Assembly: GCA_020025135.1 (NCBI GenBank)
Contig: JAHHSQ010000001.1
Coordinates: 68,802-132,801, forward strand
Direction of reading: 5' to 3'
DNA: 64,000 bases
Origin: Pectinatus sp.
GTDB lineage: Bacteria; Bacillota; Negativicutes; Selenomonadales; Selenomonadaceae
A program made the position numbers and the translations under genes. Positions 9,361 through 19,348 of the stretch are shown piece by piece. Position 1 is the first letter of the stretch; every line of letters begins with the position of its first letter. The notes beneath the pieces were generated by a model. The model worked only from the letters and a program-made list of their open reading frames with translations. It did no database searches and was not told where the DNA came from.

Positions 9361-10407
9361 ATGAAAAAATATTTTCCCTTGTTTTTCATCATTTGTAGTA
9401 TTTTGCTGGTAGTTATTGGTTTGAATTTATTCTGGCTACGGTCTTCAGACAAAGATGATAAAAAAATTGTCATGCCAAGTGCTAGAATCACAGTCTATAC
9501 TACATTACCAGTGGAAGAAGTAGCACCAATAGCGTCAGAATATGAAAAATTAAATAAGGTGAAGGTAAATTTTGTCATTTTGAGTCAACAGGAACTATGT
9601 AATAAAATTTCCTCCCCAAGTAAACCTTTAAACGGCAGAGGGGATTTATTGCTTACAGATAGAAATCTGTTAGAATTAGCAGAAAAGAAAGAAATTTTAA
9701 ATACTTATTCCTCAGAGCAGGAAGACGTTATTTCGCCCAATTTAAAAAGTAAAAAAGATATGTGGGTTGGCGTTTGGTATGACCCAATTGTTTTTTGCAT
9801 CAATCGCGATTTTATGAAGATGTCGACTAATGTTCCGTATACTTGGACTGCATTGGCCAAGACGCCTAATATTAAAATTGGCATGACAGATTTTTTGGCC
9901 TCTAATACGGCCTCACAATTATTTTACTCTCTGATTGAAGCGTATGGCATTAAGAAGACATTTATCTTATTAAAAGAAATTCATCCCAAAGTTGTTCAAT
10001 ACGCAAAATATTTATCTACGCCAGTACGCATGGCTGGAATGGGTGATTCTGATATTTCCATAGCCTTGCAGAGTGAGGCCATTAGATATTATAATAATGG
10101 TTATCCGTTAGCTATCATTGTCCCTGAAGATGGAACCTATTTTGACTTGACCGGAGTGGGACTTTTGAAAAATGCTCCTAATGTTAGTGAAGCTGGAAGG
10201 TTCATGCAATGGCTCTTGGGTGATGACGTTCAATTATGTTTAGAAGATAATGCTTTTTTCTTTATTCCCACTAATGCCACCACACTTGCTTATAAAAATT
10301 TTGCGGTAAAACAATTTAAAATATTCAATACGGATAAAATTACTTTGACAACGAAGCAGAAAGCAAAATTGATGGATGATTGGGTTAAAAATATTCGTTT
10401 AAACTGA
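9361..10407 (+). CDS. Extracellular solute-binding protein (ABC-transporter type)
   Basis: A 348-residue protein with an N-terminal signal or anchor helix (about residues 5-26) but no lipobox cysteine. The body resembles periplasmic binding proteins of the iron/thiosulfate-type group: ITVYTTLPVEEVAPIASEYEK at the start of the mature part, and VWYDPIVFCINRDF, similar to ferric-iron/2-aminoethylphosphonate binding proteins. No permease or ATPase gene is next to it, so the ligand cannot be deduced. It stands alone between the ftsZ terminator and rimO. Confidence 0.7.
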   Translation: MKKYFPLFFIICSILLVVIGLNLFWLRSSDKDDKKIVMPSARITVYTTLPVEEVAPIASEYEKLNKVKVNFVILSQQELCNKISSPSKPLNGRGDLLLTDRNLLELAEKKEILNTYSSEQEDVISPNLKSKKDMWVGVWYDPIVFCINRDFMKMSTNVPYTWTALAKTPNIKIGMTDFLASNTASQLFYSLIEAYGIKKTFILLKEIHPKVVQYAKYLSTPVRMAGMGDSDISIALQSEAIRYYNNGYPLAIIVPEDGTYFDLTGVGLLKNAPNVSEAGRFMQWLLGDDVQLCLEDNAFFFIPTNATTLAYKNFAVKQFKIFNTDKITLTTKQKAKLMDDWVKNIRLN

Positions 10408-10446
10408 AAGAGGTGAAATATCTGCTACACTTGTAGTAGAAAGTTT

Positions 10447-11775
10447 ATGCTAAAAATAGGATTTGTCAGCTTAGGATGTTCTAAAAATCAGGTGGATACA
10501 GAAGTTATGTTGGGAATAATGGCCAAACATAATTTGACGATAACTAATGAGCCAAGTGAGGCAGATATTATTGTCGTCAATACTTGTAGCTTTATTCAGG
10601 CAGCAAGAGAAGAAGCTGTAACAACGATTTTGGATATGGCTGAATTTAAAAAAGATGGACAGTGCCGTGGATTAATTGTAGCTGGTTGTTTAGTGCAACG
10701 GTATGGCAAAACTTTGCTCGAGGAATTGCCAGAAGTAGATGCTTTTGTCGGGACGGGTTCTTGGGATAAGATTATGGAAGCTATTGATGCGGTTTTAACC
10801 GGCAAGAGGATTGCACTTTTAGGTGATTCCAAGATTATTTATAATTCCCAAAATCCACGTTTGATTACCACTCCTTTCTACAGCAATTATGTAAAGATTG
10901 CTGAAGGTTGTAATCATCGTTGTGCTTTTTGTTCTATTCCACTGATGCGTGGTAATTATCGTAGTCGTTCTATTGAAGATATTGAGCAGGAAGTACGCCG
11001 TTTAGTAGAACGTGGAGCAAAGGAAATTAATCTCATCGCTCAAGATACAACAAATTATGGCTATGATTTGTATAAACAAACTGCCTTGCCTCAATTATTG
11101 CGCAGCTTGGTAAAGATAGATGGATTGCATTGGATTCGCTTGCAATATACCTATCCTCATTCTTTTACTGATGAATTGATAGATTTGATGGCTTCAGAAC
11201 CAAAGATTTGTAAATATGTAGATATACCGCTACAACATGCTCATAATGCTGTTCTTAGAAGAATGAGAAGAGCTGATACTAGAGAATATATTGAAACGCT
11301 GTTGCAAAAGATTCGTACTAGGGTACCGGGGGTTTCTGTTCGCACTACATTCATTGTAGGTTTTCCTGGAGAAACTGAAGAAGAGTATCAAGCGTTATAC
11401 CAGTTTGTCAAAGAGCAGAAATTTGATAAAGTAGGTGTATTTACTTATTCTAGAGAAGAAGATACGCCGGCATATGATTTACCTAATCAGGTTAGCGAGG
11501 ATATCATGCAAGATAGGTACCACAATTTAATGAGCTTGCAGAGTCAGATTTCTGAAGAGGTTAACCGCAATTTAGAAGGTAAGATTTTCGAAGTTTTGGT
11601 TGAAGGGCGAGACGAGGAACAGCCAGATAATGCCTATGGTCGTTCTTACAGAGAAGCACCAGATGTAGACGGTCGAATTTATGTGGAAAATGCCGGTAAT
11701 TGTAAACCTGGAGATATTATAAAAGTGAGAATAGAACAAGGTTTTGTTTATGATTTATTGGGTGTTAGAGTTTAA
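10447..11775 (+). CDS. rimO: Ribosomal protein uS12 methylthiotransferase RimO
   Basis: RimO is a radical-SAM enzyme that methylthiolates an aspartate of ribosomal protein S12. It has the UPF0004 N-terminal domain (FVSLGCSKNQVDTE with cluster cysteines, NTCSFI, AGCLVQRY), the radical-SAM motif CNHRCAFCSIP (CxxxCxxC) near residue 157, and a C-terminal TRAM domain. The SLGCSKN start separates RimO from MiaB. Length 442 is normal. pncC follows after 14 nt. Confidence 0.93.
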   Translation: MLKIGFVSLGCSKNQVDTEVMLGIMAKHNLTITNEPSEADIIVVNTCSFIQAAREEAVTTILDMAEFKKDGQCRGLIVAGCLVQRYGKTLLEELPEVDAFVGTGSWDKIMEAIDAVLTGKRIALLGDSKIIYNSQNPRLITTPFYSNYVKIAEGCNHRCAFCSIPLMRGNYRSRSIEDIEQEVRRLVERGAKEINLIAQDTTNYGYDLYKQTALPQLLRSLVKIDGLHWIRLQYTYPHSFTDELIDLMASEPKICKYVDIPLQHAHNAVLRRMRRADTREYIETLLQKIRTRVPGVSVRTTFIVGFPGETEEEYQALYQFVKEQKFDKVGVFTYSREEDTPAYDLPNQVSEDIMQDRYHNLMSLQSQISEEVNRNLEGKIFEVLVEGRDEEQPDNAYGRSYREAPDVDGRIYVENAGNCKPGDIIKVRIEQGFVYDLLGVRV

Positions 11776-11789
11776 AGAAGGTAATCATC

Positions 11790-12377
11790 ATGGAATTAGA
11801 TACAAGTAAAGTTGATATTGAAAACATAATTTCTCCTTTTTCAGAAAAGGATATGCAAAAGTTGGTATATCATTATCAAGATGCATGTAAGGTGCATGTA
11901 GTGGCTGAATTATTAGAGAAATATAATTTGACTGTTGCGACAGTAGAATCTTGCACAGGAGGTCTGTTGGCCAATGTTCTCACCAATGTGGCTGGGAGTT
12001 CTAATTATATGATGGGAGGCGTTGTCGCCTATAATAATAGCATTAAAATTGATAAACTTGGCATCCCAGCAGAATTAATTGACAGAGAAACGGCCGTCTG
12101 CCCAGAAGTAGCCAAATATATGGCGGAAAAGATAAGGCGTCATTTTGGTGTCGATATTGCCCTTAGTACTACCGGTATAGCTGGGCCAGGAACTGTGCGC
12201 GCCGATAAACCAGTTGGCTTGGTTTACATGGCAGTGGCAACGGCGCAAGATACAATTGTTTTGAATAAAATATTTAAGGGCAATCGCATTGATATTAAAT
12301 TTTCTGCCGTAAAATATTTACTGCAGTATTTGGCAAAATACTTGCGTAGTTATAAAAATGAAATGGAAAGTAGATGA
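11790..12377 (+). CDS. pncC: Nicotinamide-nucleotide amidase (CinA C-terminal domain type)
   Basis: Deamidates NMN to NaMN in NAD recycling. The 195-residue protein has only the CinA C-terminal domain, preceded by about 40 residues of extra N-terminus. Signatures: TVESCTGGLLANVLTNVAGS, MGGVVAYNN, and STTGIAGPGTVRADKPVGLVY. The start ATG has AAGAAGG upstream. Its end overlaps the helicase gene. Confidence 0.88.
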   Translation: MELDTSKVDIENIISPFSEKDMQKLVYHYQDACKVHVVAELLEKYNLTVATVESCTGGLLANVLTNVAGSSNYMMGGVVAYNNSIKIDKLGIPAELIDRETAVCPEVAKYMAEKIRRHFGVDIALSTTGIAGPGTVRADKPVGLVYMAVATAQDTIVLNKIFKGNRIDIKFSAVKYLLQYLAKYLRSYKNEMESR

Positions 12378-13986
12378 TTTTTTGAAAGAAGAAATTACAA
12401 AATTTGGAGATTTATCATTAAGTAAAAAAGTATGTGACGCTTTGCGTGATATGGGGTTTGAAGAACCATCCCCTATTCAGAGCAAAACGATTCCCCTTGT
12501 TTTAGAAGGACATGACGTATTAGGGCAAGCTCAAACAGGTACAGGTAAAACGGCTGCTTTTGGAATTCCGACTATTGAAAAAGTAGACCCTAATAATCGT
12601 TTTATTCAGGCTTTAGTAATCACGCCGACACGTGAATTAGCTATTCAAGTGGCAGAAGAACTAAATAAAATCGGCAAGTATAAACATATTAAAACATTGC
12701 CGGTATATGGCGGTCAGATGATAGAAAGACAGATTCGCACCTTGCGATATGGTATTAAGGTGGTAGTTGGTACGCCAGGTAGATTATTAGACCACATCAA
12801 TCGTGGTACTATAAAGTTAGACCACATTAAAATGCTCGTCTTAGATGAAGCTGATGAAATGTTAGATATGGGCTTTATTGAAGATATCGAAGAAATTATG
12901 TCCCATATTGACAAAAATAATCGGCAAACTCTTTTATTCTCTGCTACCATGCCGGCGCCAATTGAAAAATTGACTCAAAATTACATGAATGCACCGAAAA
13001 AGGTGCTCATCAATAAGGAACATCTCACTGTTCCTCTCATCGACCAAATTTATTACGAAACAAAGGATAAATTTGCGGGCTTGTGTCGTATTTTAGACGT
13101 GGAAGGTGATGGCAAATTCATCATTTTCTGTCGTACCAAAAAGGGTGTTGACGATTTGATTGCTGCCTTAGAGGCGAGAGGTTATATGGCTTGCGGTTTG
13201 CATGGCGATATGAATCAGGCTCAGCGTCAGCGCGTCATGAAGCAGTATCGCGATGGACAATTGGATATCTTGGCCGCTACTGATGTAGCAGCACGTGGCA
13301 TCGACATTGAGGATATAACCCATGTCGTTAACTATGATATTCCTCAAGACCATGAATCTTATGTACATCGTATTGGTCGTACGGGTAGAGCCGGTAAGAG
13401 CGGTATAGCTATTACTTTTATTGAACCGCGCGAATACAGACAATTACGTAGTATTGAAAGAATGATAAAACATCGTATCGTGCGCGGCCAGTTACCTACC
13501 TATGCTGATGTTTTAGAATTGCAAAAAGAATCTATCAAAGAAAAATTATTGGCTATTTTGGAAAAGAATAATTACAGTGATTACCACATGATAATTTCTG
13601 ATTTGTTGGATGATAATAAATATGAGCCTGTTGATGTAGCGGCCGCAGCGATAAAATTGGCTTTAGAAGGGTCTCGTAAGGATAATAAAAAGAACGATAA
13701 GTTAGAAGAACAGTTTAAAAATAGTGGTGGAGCGCCAGGAATGGTGCGTTTATTTATTAATATCGGTCGCAATAAAAATATTAAACCAGATGATATCGTG
13801 CGTTTTATCGCTACAGAAGCAGATATCCCAGGTAATATTATCGGTTCTATCGATATATTCGACCGTTTTACCTTTGTGGAAGTTCCTTATAATGTGGCAG
13901 AAAGAGTTATTTCGGTCATGGATAAGGGGCGCATTCGCGGTTATCGTATTAATGTCGAACCAGCCAGAGGTAAAAATAATCGTTAA
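12358..13986 (+). CDS. cshA: DEAD-box ATP-dependent RNA helicase (CshA/DeaD type)
   Basis: A 542-residue DEAD-box RNA helicase. In order: Q motif (FEEPSPIQ), motif I AQTGTGKTAAF, VVGTPGRLLDH, DEAD (with LDEADEMLDMGF), SAT (LLFSATMPAP), ATDVAARGIDI, HRIGRTGRAGK. The last 75 residues form a DbpA-type RNA-binding domain (RLFINIGRNKNIKPDDIV), as in DeaD/CshA/YxiN relatives. Likely roles are ribosome assembly and mRNA turnover. The ATG at 12358 overlaps pncC by 20 nt and lacks a strong binding site; TTG 12382 is an alternative start. Confidence 0.9.
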   Translation: MKWKVDDFLKEEITKFGDLSLSKKVCDALRDMGFEEPSPIQSKTIPLVLEGHDVLGQAQTGTGKTAAFGIPTIEKVDPNNRFIQALVITPTRELAIQVAEELNKIGKYKHIKTLPVYGGQMIERQIRTLRYGIKVVVGTPGRLLDHINRGTIKLDHIKMLVLDEADEMLDMGFIEDIEEIMSHIDKNNRQTLLFSATMPAPIEKLTQNYMNAPKKVLINKEHLTVPLIDQIYYETKDKFAGLCRILDVEGDGKFIIFCRTKKGVDDLIAALEARGYMACGLHGDMNQAQRQRVMKQYRDGQLDILAATDVAARGIDIEDITHVVNYDIPQDHESYVHRIGRTGRAGKSGIAITFIEPREYRQLRSIERMIKHRIVRGQLPTYADVLELQKESIKEKLLAILEKNNYSDYHMIISDLLDDNKYEPVDVAAAAIKLALEGSRKDNKKNDKLEEQFKNSGGAPGMVRLFINIGRNKNIKPDDIVRFIATEADIPGNIIGSIDIFDRFTFVEVPYNVAERVISVMDKGRIRGYRINVEPARGKNNR

Positions 13987-14037
13987 TTGACTTGCTTGTT
14001 AAATTGTCAGAAGTATTGAATTGATTAGATTAGGTAT

Positions 14038-14080
14038 AAAAAAGCTCCTTAACATTTTTTCTGTTAAGGAGCTTTTTCCA
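14038..14080. terminator. Bidirectional terminator between helicase and glmM
   Basis: A long stem (AAAGCTCCTTAACA paired with TGTTAAGGAGCTTT) with A- and T-runs on both sides, between convergent genes; it can serve both strands. Confidence 0.85.
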
Positions 14081-14085
14081 TGTCA

Positions 14086-15444
14086 TTAGTTCAATTTTTC
14101 ATTTTCTATTTTAATGATGTTAGCGATATTTTCGCAGATGGTGCGAAGGATGGTTTGGTCGGAGGCCTCGCCCATGACGCGAATTAATGGCTCAGTACCT
14201 GACGGCCTTACTAAAATACGACCCTCTTTACCGAGTTTATTGGTGGCAGCTTTGATTGCATTTTGAATAGCTGGATTGGTTTGCCAGAAAGTTTTGTTTT
14301 TTACTTTAACATTGATTAGTAGTTGCGGATAAGTTTGCATATTGTCTAAAAGAGAGGAAGCAGGTAATTTTTCACTTTTGAGATAAGCAAGCACCTGCAG
14401 AGCGGTTATTAAGCCGTCTCCTGTGGTGGCAAAGTCGCTAAAAATGACATGGCCAGATTGTTCTCCGCCGAGATTGTAGTTGTTTTTTAACATATTTTCC
14501 AAGACGTAACGGTCACCGACGGCAGTAACTTCGACATTACAGCCATTTTCAGTGAGGGCCTTATGAAAACCTAAGTTGGCCATAACAGTCGAAACTACGG
14601 TGTTATTATGGAGTTGACCATTTTTTTTCATATAGAGCGCACAGGCGAGGATGATATGGTCACCGTCTAAGACACGTCCTTTTTCGTCTACGCATAGGCA
14701 CCGGTCAGCATCTCCATCGTGAGCGATGCCGATATCGGCGTGTCGGTAGAGAACTTCCTTTTGCAAGTTCTGGAGGTGTGTAGAACCACAATCATGATTG
14801 ATATTAATGCCATCTGGGTTGTCATTGATGACGATAATTTCTGCGCCTAGTTCATGTAAAACTGTTGGCATGGCTTGGTAAGCCGACCCATTGGCACAAT
14901 CGAGGACGATTTTCAAGCCATTTAAGCGCGTGTGACAGGTGGAAATGACATAGTCAATGTAATTGCGCAACAAGTCAGGACGACGAGATATGGTACCTAT
15001 TTTTTTCCCTTCAGCTCGATACAATTTTTTACCAGCGGTTATGTCAGAGATGATTTCCGTCAGTTCATCTTCCACTTTATCAGGTAATTTATAGCCGTTT
15101 CCACCAAAAAATTTGATGCCGTTATCGTAATATGGATTATGGGATGCGGAAATGACAATACCCGCTGTAGCATGAAATTTTTTGGATAAATAGGCAATGG
15201 CAGGTGTAGGAATGACACCTGTTAAAACAACATTTCCGCCCGCAGAACAAATTCCAGCAGCTAATGCTGATTCAAACATGGGGCCGGACAGGCGAGTATC
15301 TCTGCCGATAATAATTTTGCATCCCTCAGCTTTATCTTTGCCAAAGTAAAGAGCGGTAGCACGGCCAATTTTATAAGCTAATTCAGGTAGTAATGCGATG
15401 TTTGATTCGCCACGCACACCGTCAGTACCAAATAATCTTGTCAT
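14086..15444 (-). CDS. glmM: Phosphoglucosamine mutase
   Basis: GlmM interconverts glucosamine-6-P and glucosamine-1-P for UDP-GlcNAc synthesis. Visible motifs: N-terminal RLFGTDGVRG, the catalytic phosphoserine loop ISASHNPYYDNGIKFFGG near residue 100, the metal-binding IAHDGDADRCL, sugar-binding GGEQSGH, and RPSGTEPLIRVMGEA near the end. Length 452 is normal. It is last in a minus-strand run cdaA-ybbR-oxidoreductase-glmM; the cdaA-ybbR-glmM grouping is widely conserved in Firmicutes. Confidence 0.95.
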   Translation of the reverse strand: MTRLFGTDGVRGESNIALLPELAYKIGRATALYFGKDKAEGCKIIIGRDTRLSGPMFESALAAGICSAGGNVVLTGVIPTPAIAYLSKKFHATAGIVISASHNPYYDNGIKFFGGNGYKLPDKVEDELTEIISDITAGKKLYRAEGKKIGTISRRPDLLRNYIDYVISTCHTRLNGLKIVLDCANGSAYQAMPTVLHELGAEIIVINDNPDGININHDCGSTHLQNLQKEVLYRHADIGIAHDGDADRCLCVDEKGRVLDGDHIILACALYMKKNGQLHNNTVVSTVMANLGFHKALTENGCNVEVTAVGDRYVLENMLKNNYNLGGEQSGHVIFSDFATTGDGLITALQVLAYLKSEKLPASSLLDNMQTYPQLLINVKVKNKTFWQTNPAIQNAIKAATNKLGKEGRILVRPSGTEPLIRVMGEASDQTILRTICENIANIIKIENEKLN

Positions 15445-15459
15445 AAAAACACCTCTATT

Positions 15460-17052
15460 TTATTTTTCTAATTTTTTCGTTATATAGGATAAAGCTGCAT
15501 TTACTCCATCTATGGCAGCACTCATGATACCACCAGCATAGCCAGCTCCTTCGCCGATAGGATAGAGGTTATCTACATTAACAGAATGCATCTTTTTTTT
15601 ATCTCTAAGAAGTCGGCAAGGTGAAGAGGAGCGCATTTCTACACCAGTTAGTAAAGCGCGTGGATGAGAGAACCCAGGGATTTTATTGTCGAAATACTGT
15701 AATCCTGCAGCTAAAGATTGTACTACTTTATCAGGAAGGCAGTTTCTTAAATCGGCAGGTTGTACGCCGGGTAGGTAAGTAGGTTCTGTTAGGAAAGAAT
15801 CACAATTTATTTGTCCCTGTAAAAAATCCCCCACGCTTTGGACTGGTGCAAAATAATTGCTTCCGCCAACGCGAAAAGCGACTTCTTCATAGTGCCTTTG
15901 CCAAGCGATGCCATCGAGAGGAGAGAAGCCAAAATCTTGAGGACCAACTGGTACAATCAAAGCACTGTTGGCAATGCCAGAATTGCGCAAGTAGTTGCTC
16001 ATTCCATTGGTCGTGATACGCCCCTCTTCAGAAGCAGCTGCAACTACTTGTCCACCTGGGCACATACAGAAAGAATAACAAGAAAGGCCTTTTTCTTTGT
16101 CATGGAAAGTGACAGCGTAATCTGCAACAGGCAGACTAGGACTGTTAAAATCATCGCCATATTGGGCTTTGTCAATTAATGCTTGGGGATGCTCGATTCT
16201 CACTCCGACAGCAAATGGCTTGGCTTCCATGGCTACGCCACGTTTGTAGAGCATTTCAAATGTGTCCCGAGCGCTGTGTCCGATGCCTAAGAAGAGGACT
16301 GGCGTAGGGAGTTGTTCGCCATTTTCAGCATAAAGCTTTTGGAGATGTTTATTTTCTATTTCTATATCTTTTAAGCGAGTAGAAAAATGAATTTCTCCAC
16401 CGAAGGAGATAATTTTCTCACGCAGATTTTTTATTACTTTTTTGAGGATATCTGTGCCGATGTGTGGTTTATGGAGGTAGAGAATTTCCTCTGGCGCGCC
16501 AGCGTCGACGAAATCTTGCAAAACAGCACCGATTTTAGAATCGTTTATGCGAGTGGTCAATTTTCCATCCGAAAAAGTACCAGCACCACCTTCACCAAAT
16601 TGCACATTCGATTTGGTATCTAAGTGACCTTGGCGCCAGAAGGAAGCGATGGCTTGAGCTCGTTTATCTACATCGTAACCGCGTTCCAGGATAATCGGTT
16701 TTAAGCCAGCTCGACATAAAGTCAAGGCACAGAAAATTCCTGCTGGTCCAAAGCCTACGACAATGGGACGTTCTGTTAAAGAGAGTTGGGGAACGGTGAA
16801 GCATTTGGGAGGTTTAGCTAGGGAAAATTTTTTACTTATTTTAGCAGGAATGAGGGCTTGTTTTTTTATATCTATATCTAAAGTGTAAACTTTATAAATA
16901 GGAGCATTTTTATAACGTCGGGCATCTATGGCTAAGCGGCGAATATACACTTTATCTATATTAGAAAGAGGGCATTTTAATTTTTGAGCGACCAATTCTG
17001 CGAGTGGTGCTTTCTCGTTAAACGGCACCTTTAGATTGGTTATGCGGAGCAA
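15460..17052 (-). CDS. NAD(P)/FAD-dependent dehydrogenase (COG2509 type)
   Basis: A 530-residue flavoprotein. An N-terminal domain of about 90 residues precedes the dinucleotide-binding fold VVGFGPAGIFCALTLCRAG. GEGGAGTFSDGKLTTRI and a C-terminal GEGAGYAGGIMSAAIDG are typical of the COG2509 'NAD(FAD)-utilizing dehydrogenase' family, whose physiological substrate is not known. Inserted between ybbR and glmM, 15-17 nt from each, so co-transcription is likely. Confidence 0.85.
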   Translation of the reverse strand: MLRITNLKVPFNEKAPLAELVAQKLKCPLSNIDKVYIRRLAIDARRYKNAPIYKVYTLDIDIKKQALIPAKISKKFSLAKPPKCFTVPQLSLTERPIVVGFGPAGIFCALTLCRAGLKPIILERGYDVDKRAQAIASFWRQGHLDTKSNVQFGEGGAGTFSDGKLTTRINDSKIGAVLQDFVDAGAPEEILYLHKPHIGTDILKKVIKNLREKIISFGGEIHFSTRLKDIEIENKHLQKLYAENGEQLPTPVLFLGIGHSARDTFEMLYKRGVAMEAKPFAVGVRIEHPQALIDKAQYGDDFNSPSLPVADYAVTFHDKEKGLSCYSFCMCPGGQVVAAASEEGRITTNGMSNYLRNSGIANSALIVPVGPQDFGFSPLDGIAWQRHYEEVAFRVGGSNYFAPVQSVGDFLQGQINCDSFLTEPTYLPGVQPADLRNCLPDKVVQSLAAGLQYFDNKIPGFSHPRALLTGVEMRSSSPCRLLRDKKKMHSVNVDNLYPIGEGAGYAGGIMSAAIDGVNAALSYITKKLEK

Positions 17053-17069
17053 ATTATCACCTCAATAAT

Positions 17070-17978
17070 TTATTTTTTCTTACGCGAAATAGTGACTGTT
17101 TTATTGTTAGATGTAATGCCAGTTGGCAAATCCAGCTTTACGGTCACATCGCCTTTTTGTAAGGCATTTAATGGAATTCGGTCGGTGTTAATGAAATTGA
17201 TGGTGCTAATGATTTTGGGATTGCCAGTTATTTCTATTTGGCTAGGTAAGATAGAAAAATCATCTATTGATAGGCCTTCAGGTAAATCAGAAGAGAAAGT
17301 TGGTCTTATAGAAACAGTTTTTTTATTGAGACCGCGAGCAAAATAAATGCTGGCATTGACGGTATTTTTGGGGAGGTTAACACCATCTACCTCAACACCA
17401 TTTTTGTTTACGGCGCGCAACGGAACTATAACCGAGAAATCCTCCGTGTTACCGTCTAAGCCGATATATCCGACGACATGATTGACGGTATTTATTTGGG
17501 GTCGCGGTCCTTCAATATCAATATGACTGAATGATTGTTTTATATTGGTAACTACTAAATCATTTGCCGGTTTACCTGAAAGAATTAAATCCACTGGGAC
17601 GGTTTTAGTGATAATTTTATTGATGGAAAAATGTACTGTTTCTGGAGAGTAGGACACTAAATCAAAGCCAGTTGGTAATTTAACAGTTACTGGTAAATCA
17701 TGAGTTCCTTCTGTGATATTTTTCAAATTTACAGTGGCTTTAATATTGGAGCTATCTAAGTTGGCAAATAGAGAACGCGGCGCGCGAATTTTGATATTAA
17801 TAGTATCGGTGTTGTGCAAAATTTGATAATTGTTAGGAGCATTAACGATGCTGATATGCACTGATTCATTAGTTGTATAGGCAGGGTCTTCTTCATTCAT
17901 GACATATAGCCAAAGGCCGAGAGCGAGAAAAAGAGAAATGCATTTGATTATAAAATTTTGTTTTAAAAATTTAATCAT
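17070..17978 (-). CDS. ybbR: YbbR-domain protein, regulator of CdaA
   Basis: A membrane-anchored protein with one N-terminal helix (about residues 8-26) and several extracytoplasmic YbbR repeats (for example ITEGTHDLPVTVKLPTG and VVGYIGLDGNTEDFSVIVPL). In other Firmicutes the homologue CdaR binds and modulates the diadenylate cyclase. It overlaps cdaA by 8 nt, consistent with translational coupling. 302 residues; the C-terminus is very basic (TISRKKK). Confidence 0.88.
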   Translation of the reverse strand: MIKFLKQNFIIKCISLFLALGLWLYVMNEEDPAYTTNESVHISIVNAPNNYQILHNTDTINIKIRAPRSLFANLDSSNIKATVNLKNITEGTHDLPVTVKLPTGFDLVSYSPETVHFSINKIITKTVPVDLILSGKPANDLVVTNIKQSFSHIDIEGPRPQINTVNHVVGYIGLDGNTEDFSVIVPLRAVNKNGVEVDGVNLPKNTVNASIYFARGLNKKTVSIRPTFSSDLPEGLSIDDFSILPSQIEITGNPKIISTINFINTDRIPLNALQKGDVTVKLDLPTGITSNNKTVTISRKKK

Positions 17979-18798
17979 TTTTATGACCTCGCCAACTTCT
18001 TAATAAGTTCTTAAAAGCAGAAGGCTTCTGGGCGAAAAGTGGAATGAGGTACTGAGATAGTTGTTCTGAATCTAGGTGACGAAAAATTTGTCCGTGCTCT
18101 GCCACTGAGATGGTACCAGTTTCTTCGCTGACAACGACAATTGTTGCATCACATTGCTCAGATAAACCGATAGCAGCGCGGTGGCGCGTTCCAAACTCAG
18201 TGCTGAGTGTTCTATCATCTGTAAGCGGTAACAAGCAGGCAGAAGCGATGATGCGATTTTTCCTGATGATTGTCGCTCCATCGTGTAGTGGCGTGTTGGG
18301 AATGAAGATATTCATTAGTAGTTCAGTAGAAATAAGTGCATCGATAGAAATGCCGTTAGACGATATATCATTCAATCCCATATCGTGCTCGATGACGATT
18401 AAAGCGCCAATTTTTTTTTGGGACATTCGCACGACAGCAGAAGTAATAGCACCAACAATAGAGCGTGCTTCTTGAATATTTAAGAGGGCATTACGCGTGA
18501 ATAATTTTCCCTCGCCGATGTGTTCTAGTGCCCGACGCAATTCTGGTTGAAAGACGATTGGCAAGGCGACAAATAACAAGGTTAGTACCTTTTGTAGCAA
18601 CCAATAGATGACGTGTAATCCTAGCCAATCGCTGACCATCGTAACGATGAGTAGGATGATGATACCTTTAACTAAAGTTAGAGCACGAGTATTGTAGAGC
18701 ATTTCATAGATTTTGTATAATACTACTGCAACAATGAGAATTTCTATTATATCTAATATTCCAATGGTTGATAATAATCCCCTGATTTGTAATAACAT
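17971..18798 (-). CDS. cdaA: Diadenylate cyclase CdaA
   Basis: Makes c-di-AMP from two ATP at the membrane. Three N-terminal membrane helices precede the DAC domain with the catalytic DGATII and TRHRAAIGLSE motifs. The start chosen is ATG 18798, giving 275 residues beginning MLLQIRGLLSTIG and a GAGG ribosome binding site 6 nt upstream; the frame runs to an ATG at 18903, but those extra residues are not family-like. c-di-AMP controls potassium and osmotic balance and wall homeostasis in Firmicutes. Confidence 0.93.
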   Translation of the reverse strand: MLLQIRGLLSTIGILDIIEILIVAVVLYKIYEMLYNTRALTLVKGIIILLIVTMVSDWLGLHVIYWLLQKVLTLLFVALPIVFQPELRRALEHIGEGKLFTRNALLNIQEARSIVGAITSAVVRMSQKKIGALIVIEHDMGLNDISSNGISIDALISTELLMNIFIPNTPLHDGATIIRKNRIIASACLLPLTDDRTLSTEFGTRHRAAIGLSEQCDATIVVVSEETGTISVAEHGQIFRHLDSEQLSQYLIPLFAQKPSAFKNLLRSWRGHKND

Positions 18799-19348
18799 AG
18801 CAACCTCTACATTTTCCAAAGCTTTTTCTCCAAACTTATCCGATTTATAAAACGATAAGAATATAGCAGATGCTTTTTTGTTAGAAATTTTGATTAAATT
18901 CATTCAAACACAAGTCAACATTCATTTTAATACAATATTACGCTAGGTTCAATCTTTCTGATAAAAAATATAGTTTAACAGATGTCATATCGACAAATTA
19001 AAATTAATTTTTATGCTTAATTTCTTATAAATATTGCAATAACAAATGCAACTTAATTAGTTAGTGGTTATTGTGTATAAGAAGATAGTATTTGATAAAA
19101 GAAAATATATCTTGCTTTTGATTGTAAAGTTGTGATGGTTAGAAAAGGTGGGTAAAAGAGCTATAAAGAATAATTGCTAGTAAAAGTAGACTATTGTTTC
19201 TACAATGTGATATATAGCTTAATTCCGTGAAATTGCAGATAATGAATTAAATTTGCCAACTTTTTGTTGACAGTGTCCAAAAAAATTGCCAAAATTAAAG
19301 GGTATGGATAAATATTAAATTTTTTATAGAAAAGAAGAGGTTATTTTA
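18799..19348. other. Divergent intergenic region, no gene seen
   Basis: About 550 nt of AT-rich DNA between divergently read cdaA and the cyclophilin gene. No coding frame with plausible composition was found. On the plus strand TTGACA (19267-19272) with CAAAAT 17 nt later (19290-19295) is a weak promoter candidate for the cyclophilin gene. Minus-strand promoters for the cdaA operon must also lie here but were not clear by eye. Confidence 0.5.

Noticed and set aside
10420..10440. Small CTGCTAC/GTAGTAG hairpin just before rimO
   Set aside because: A short stem without T-run; it overlaps the ribosome binding region and may be chance.
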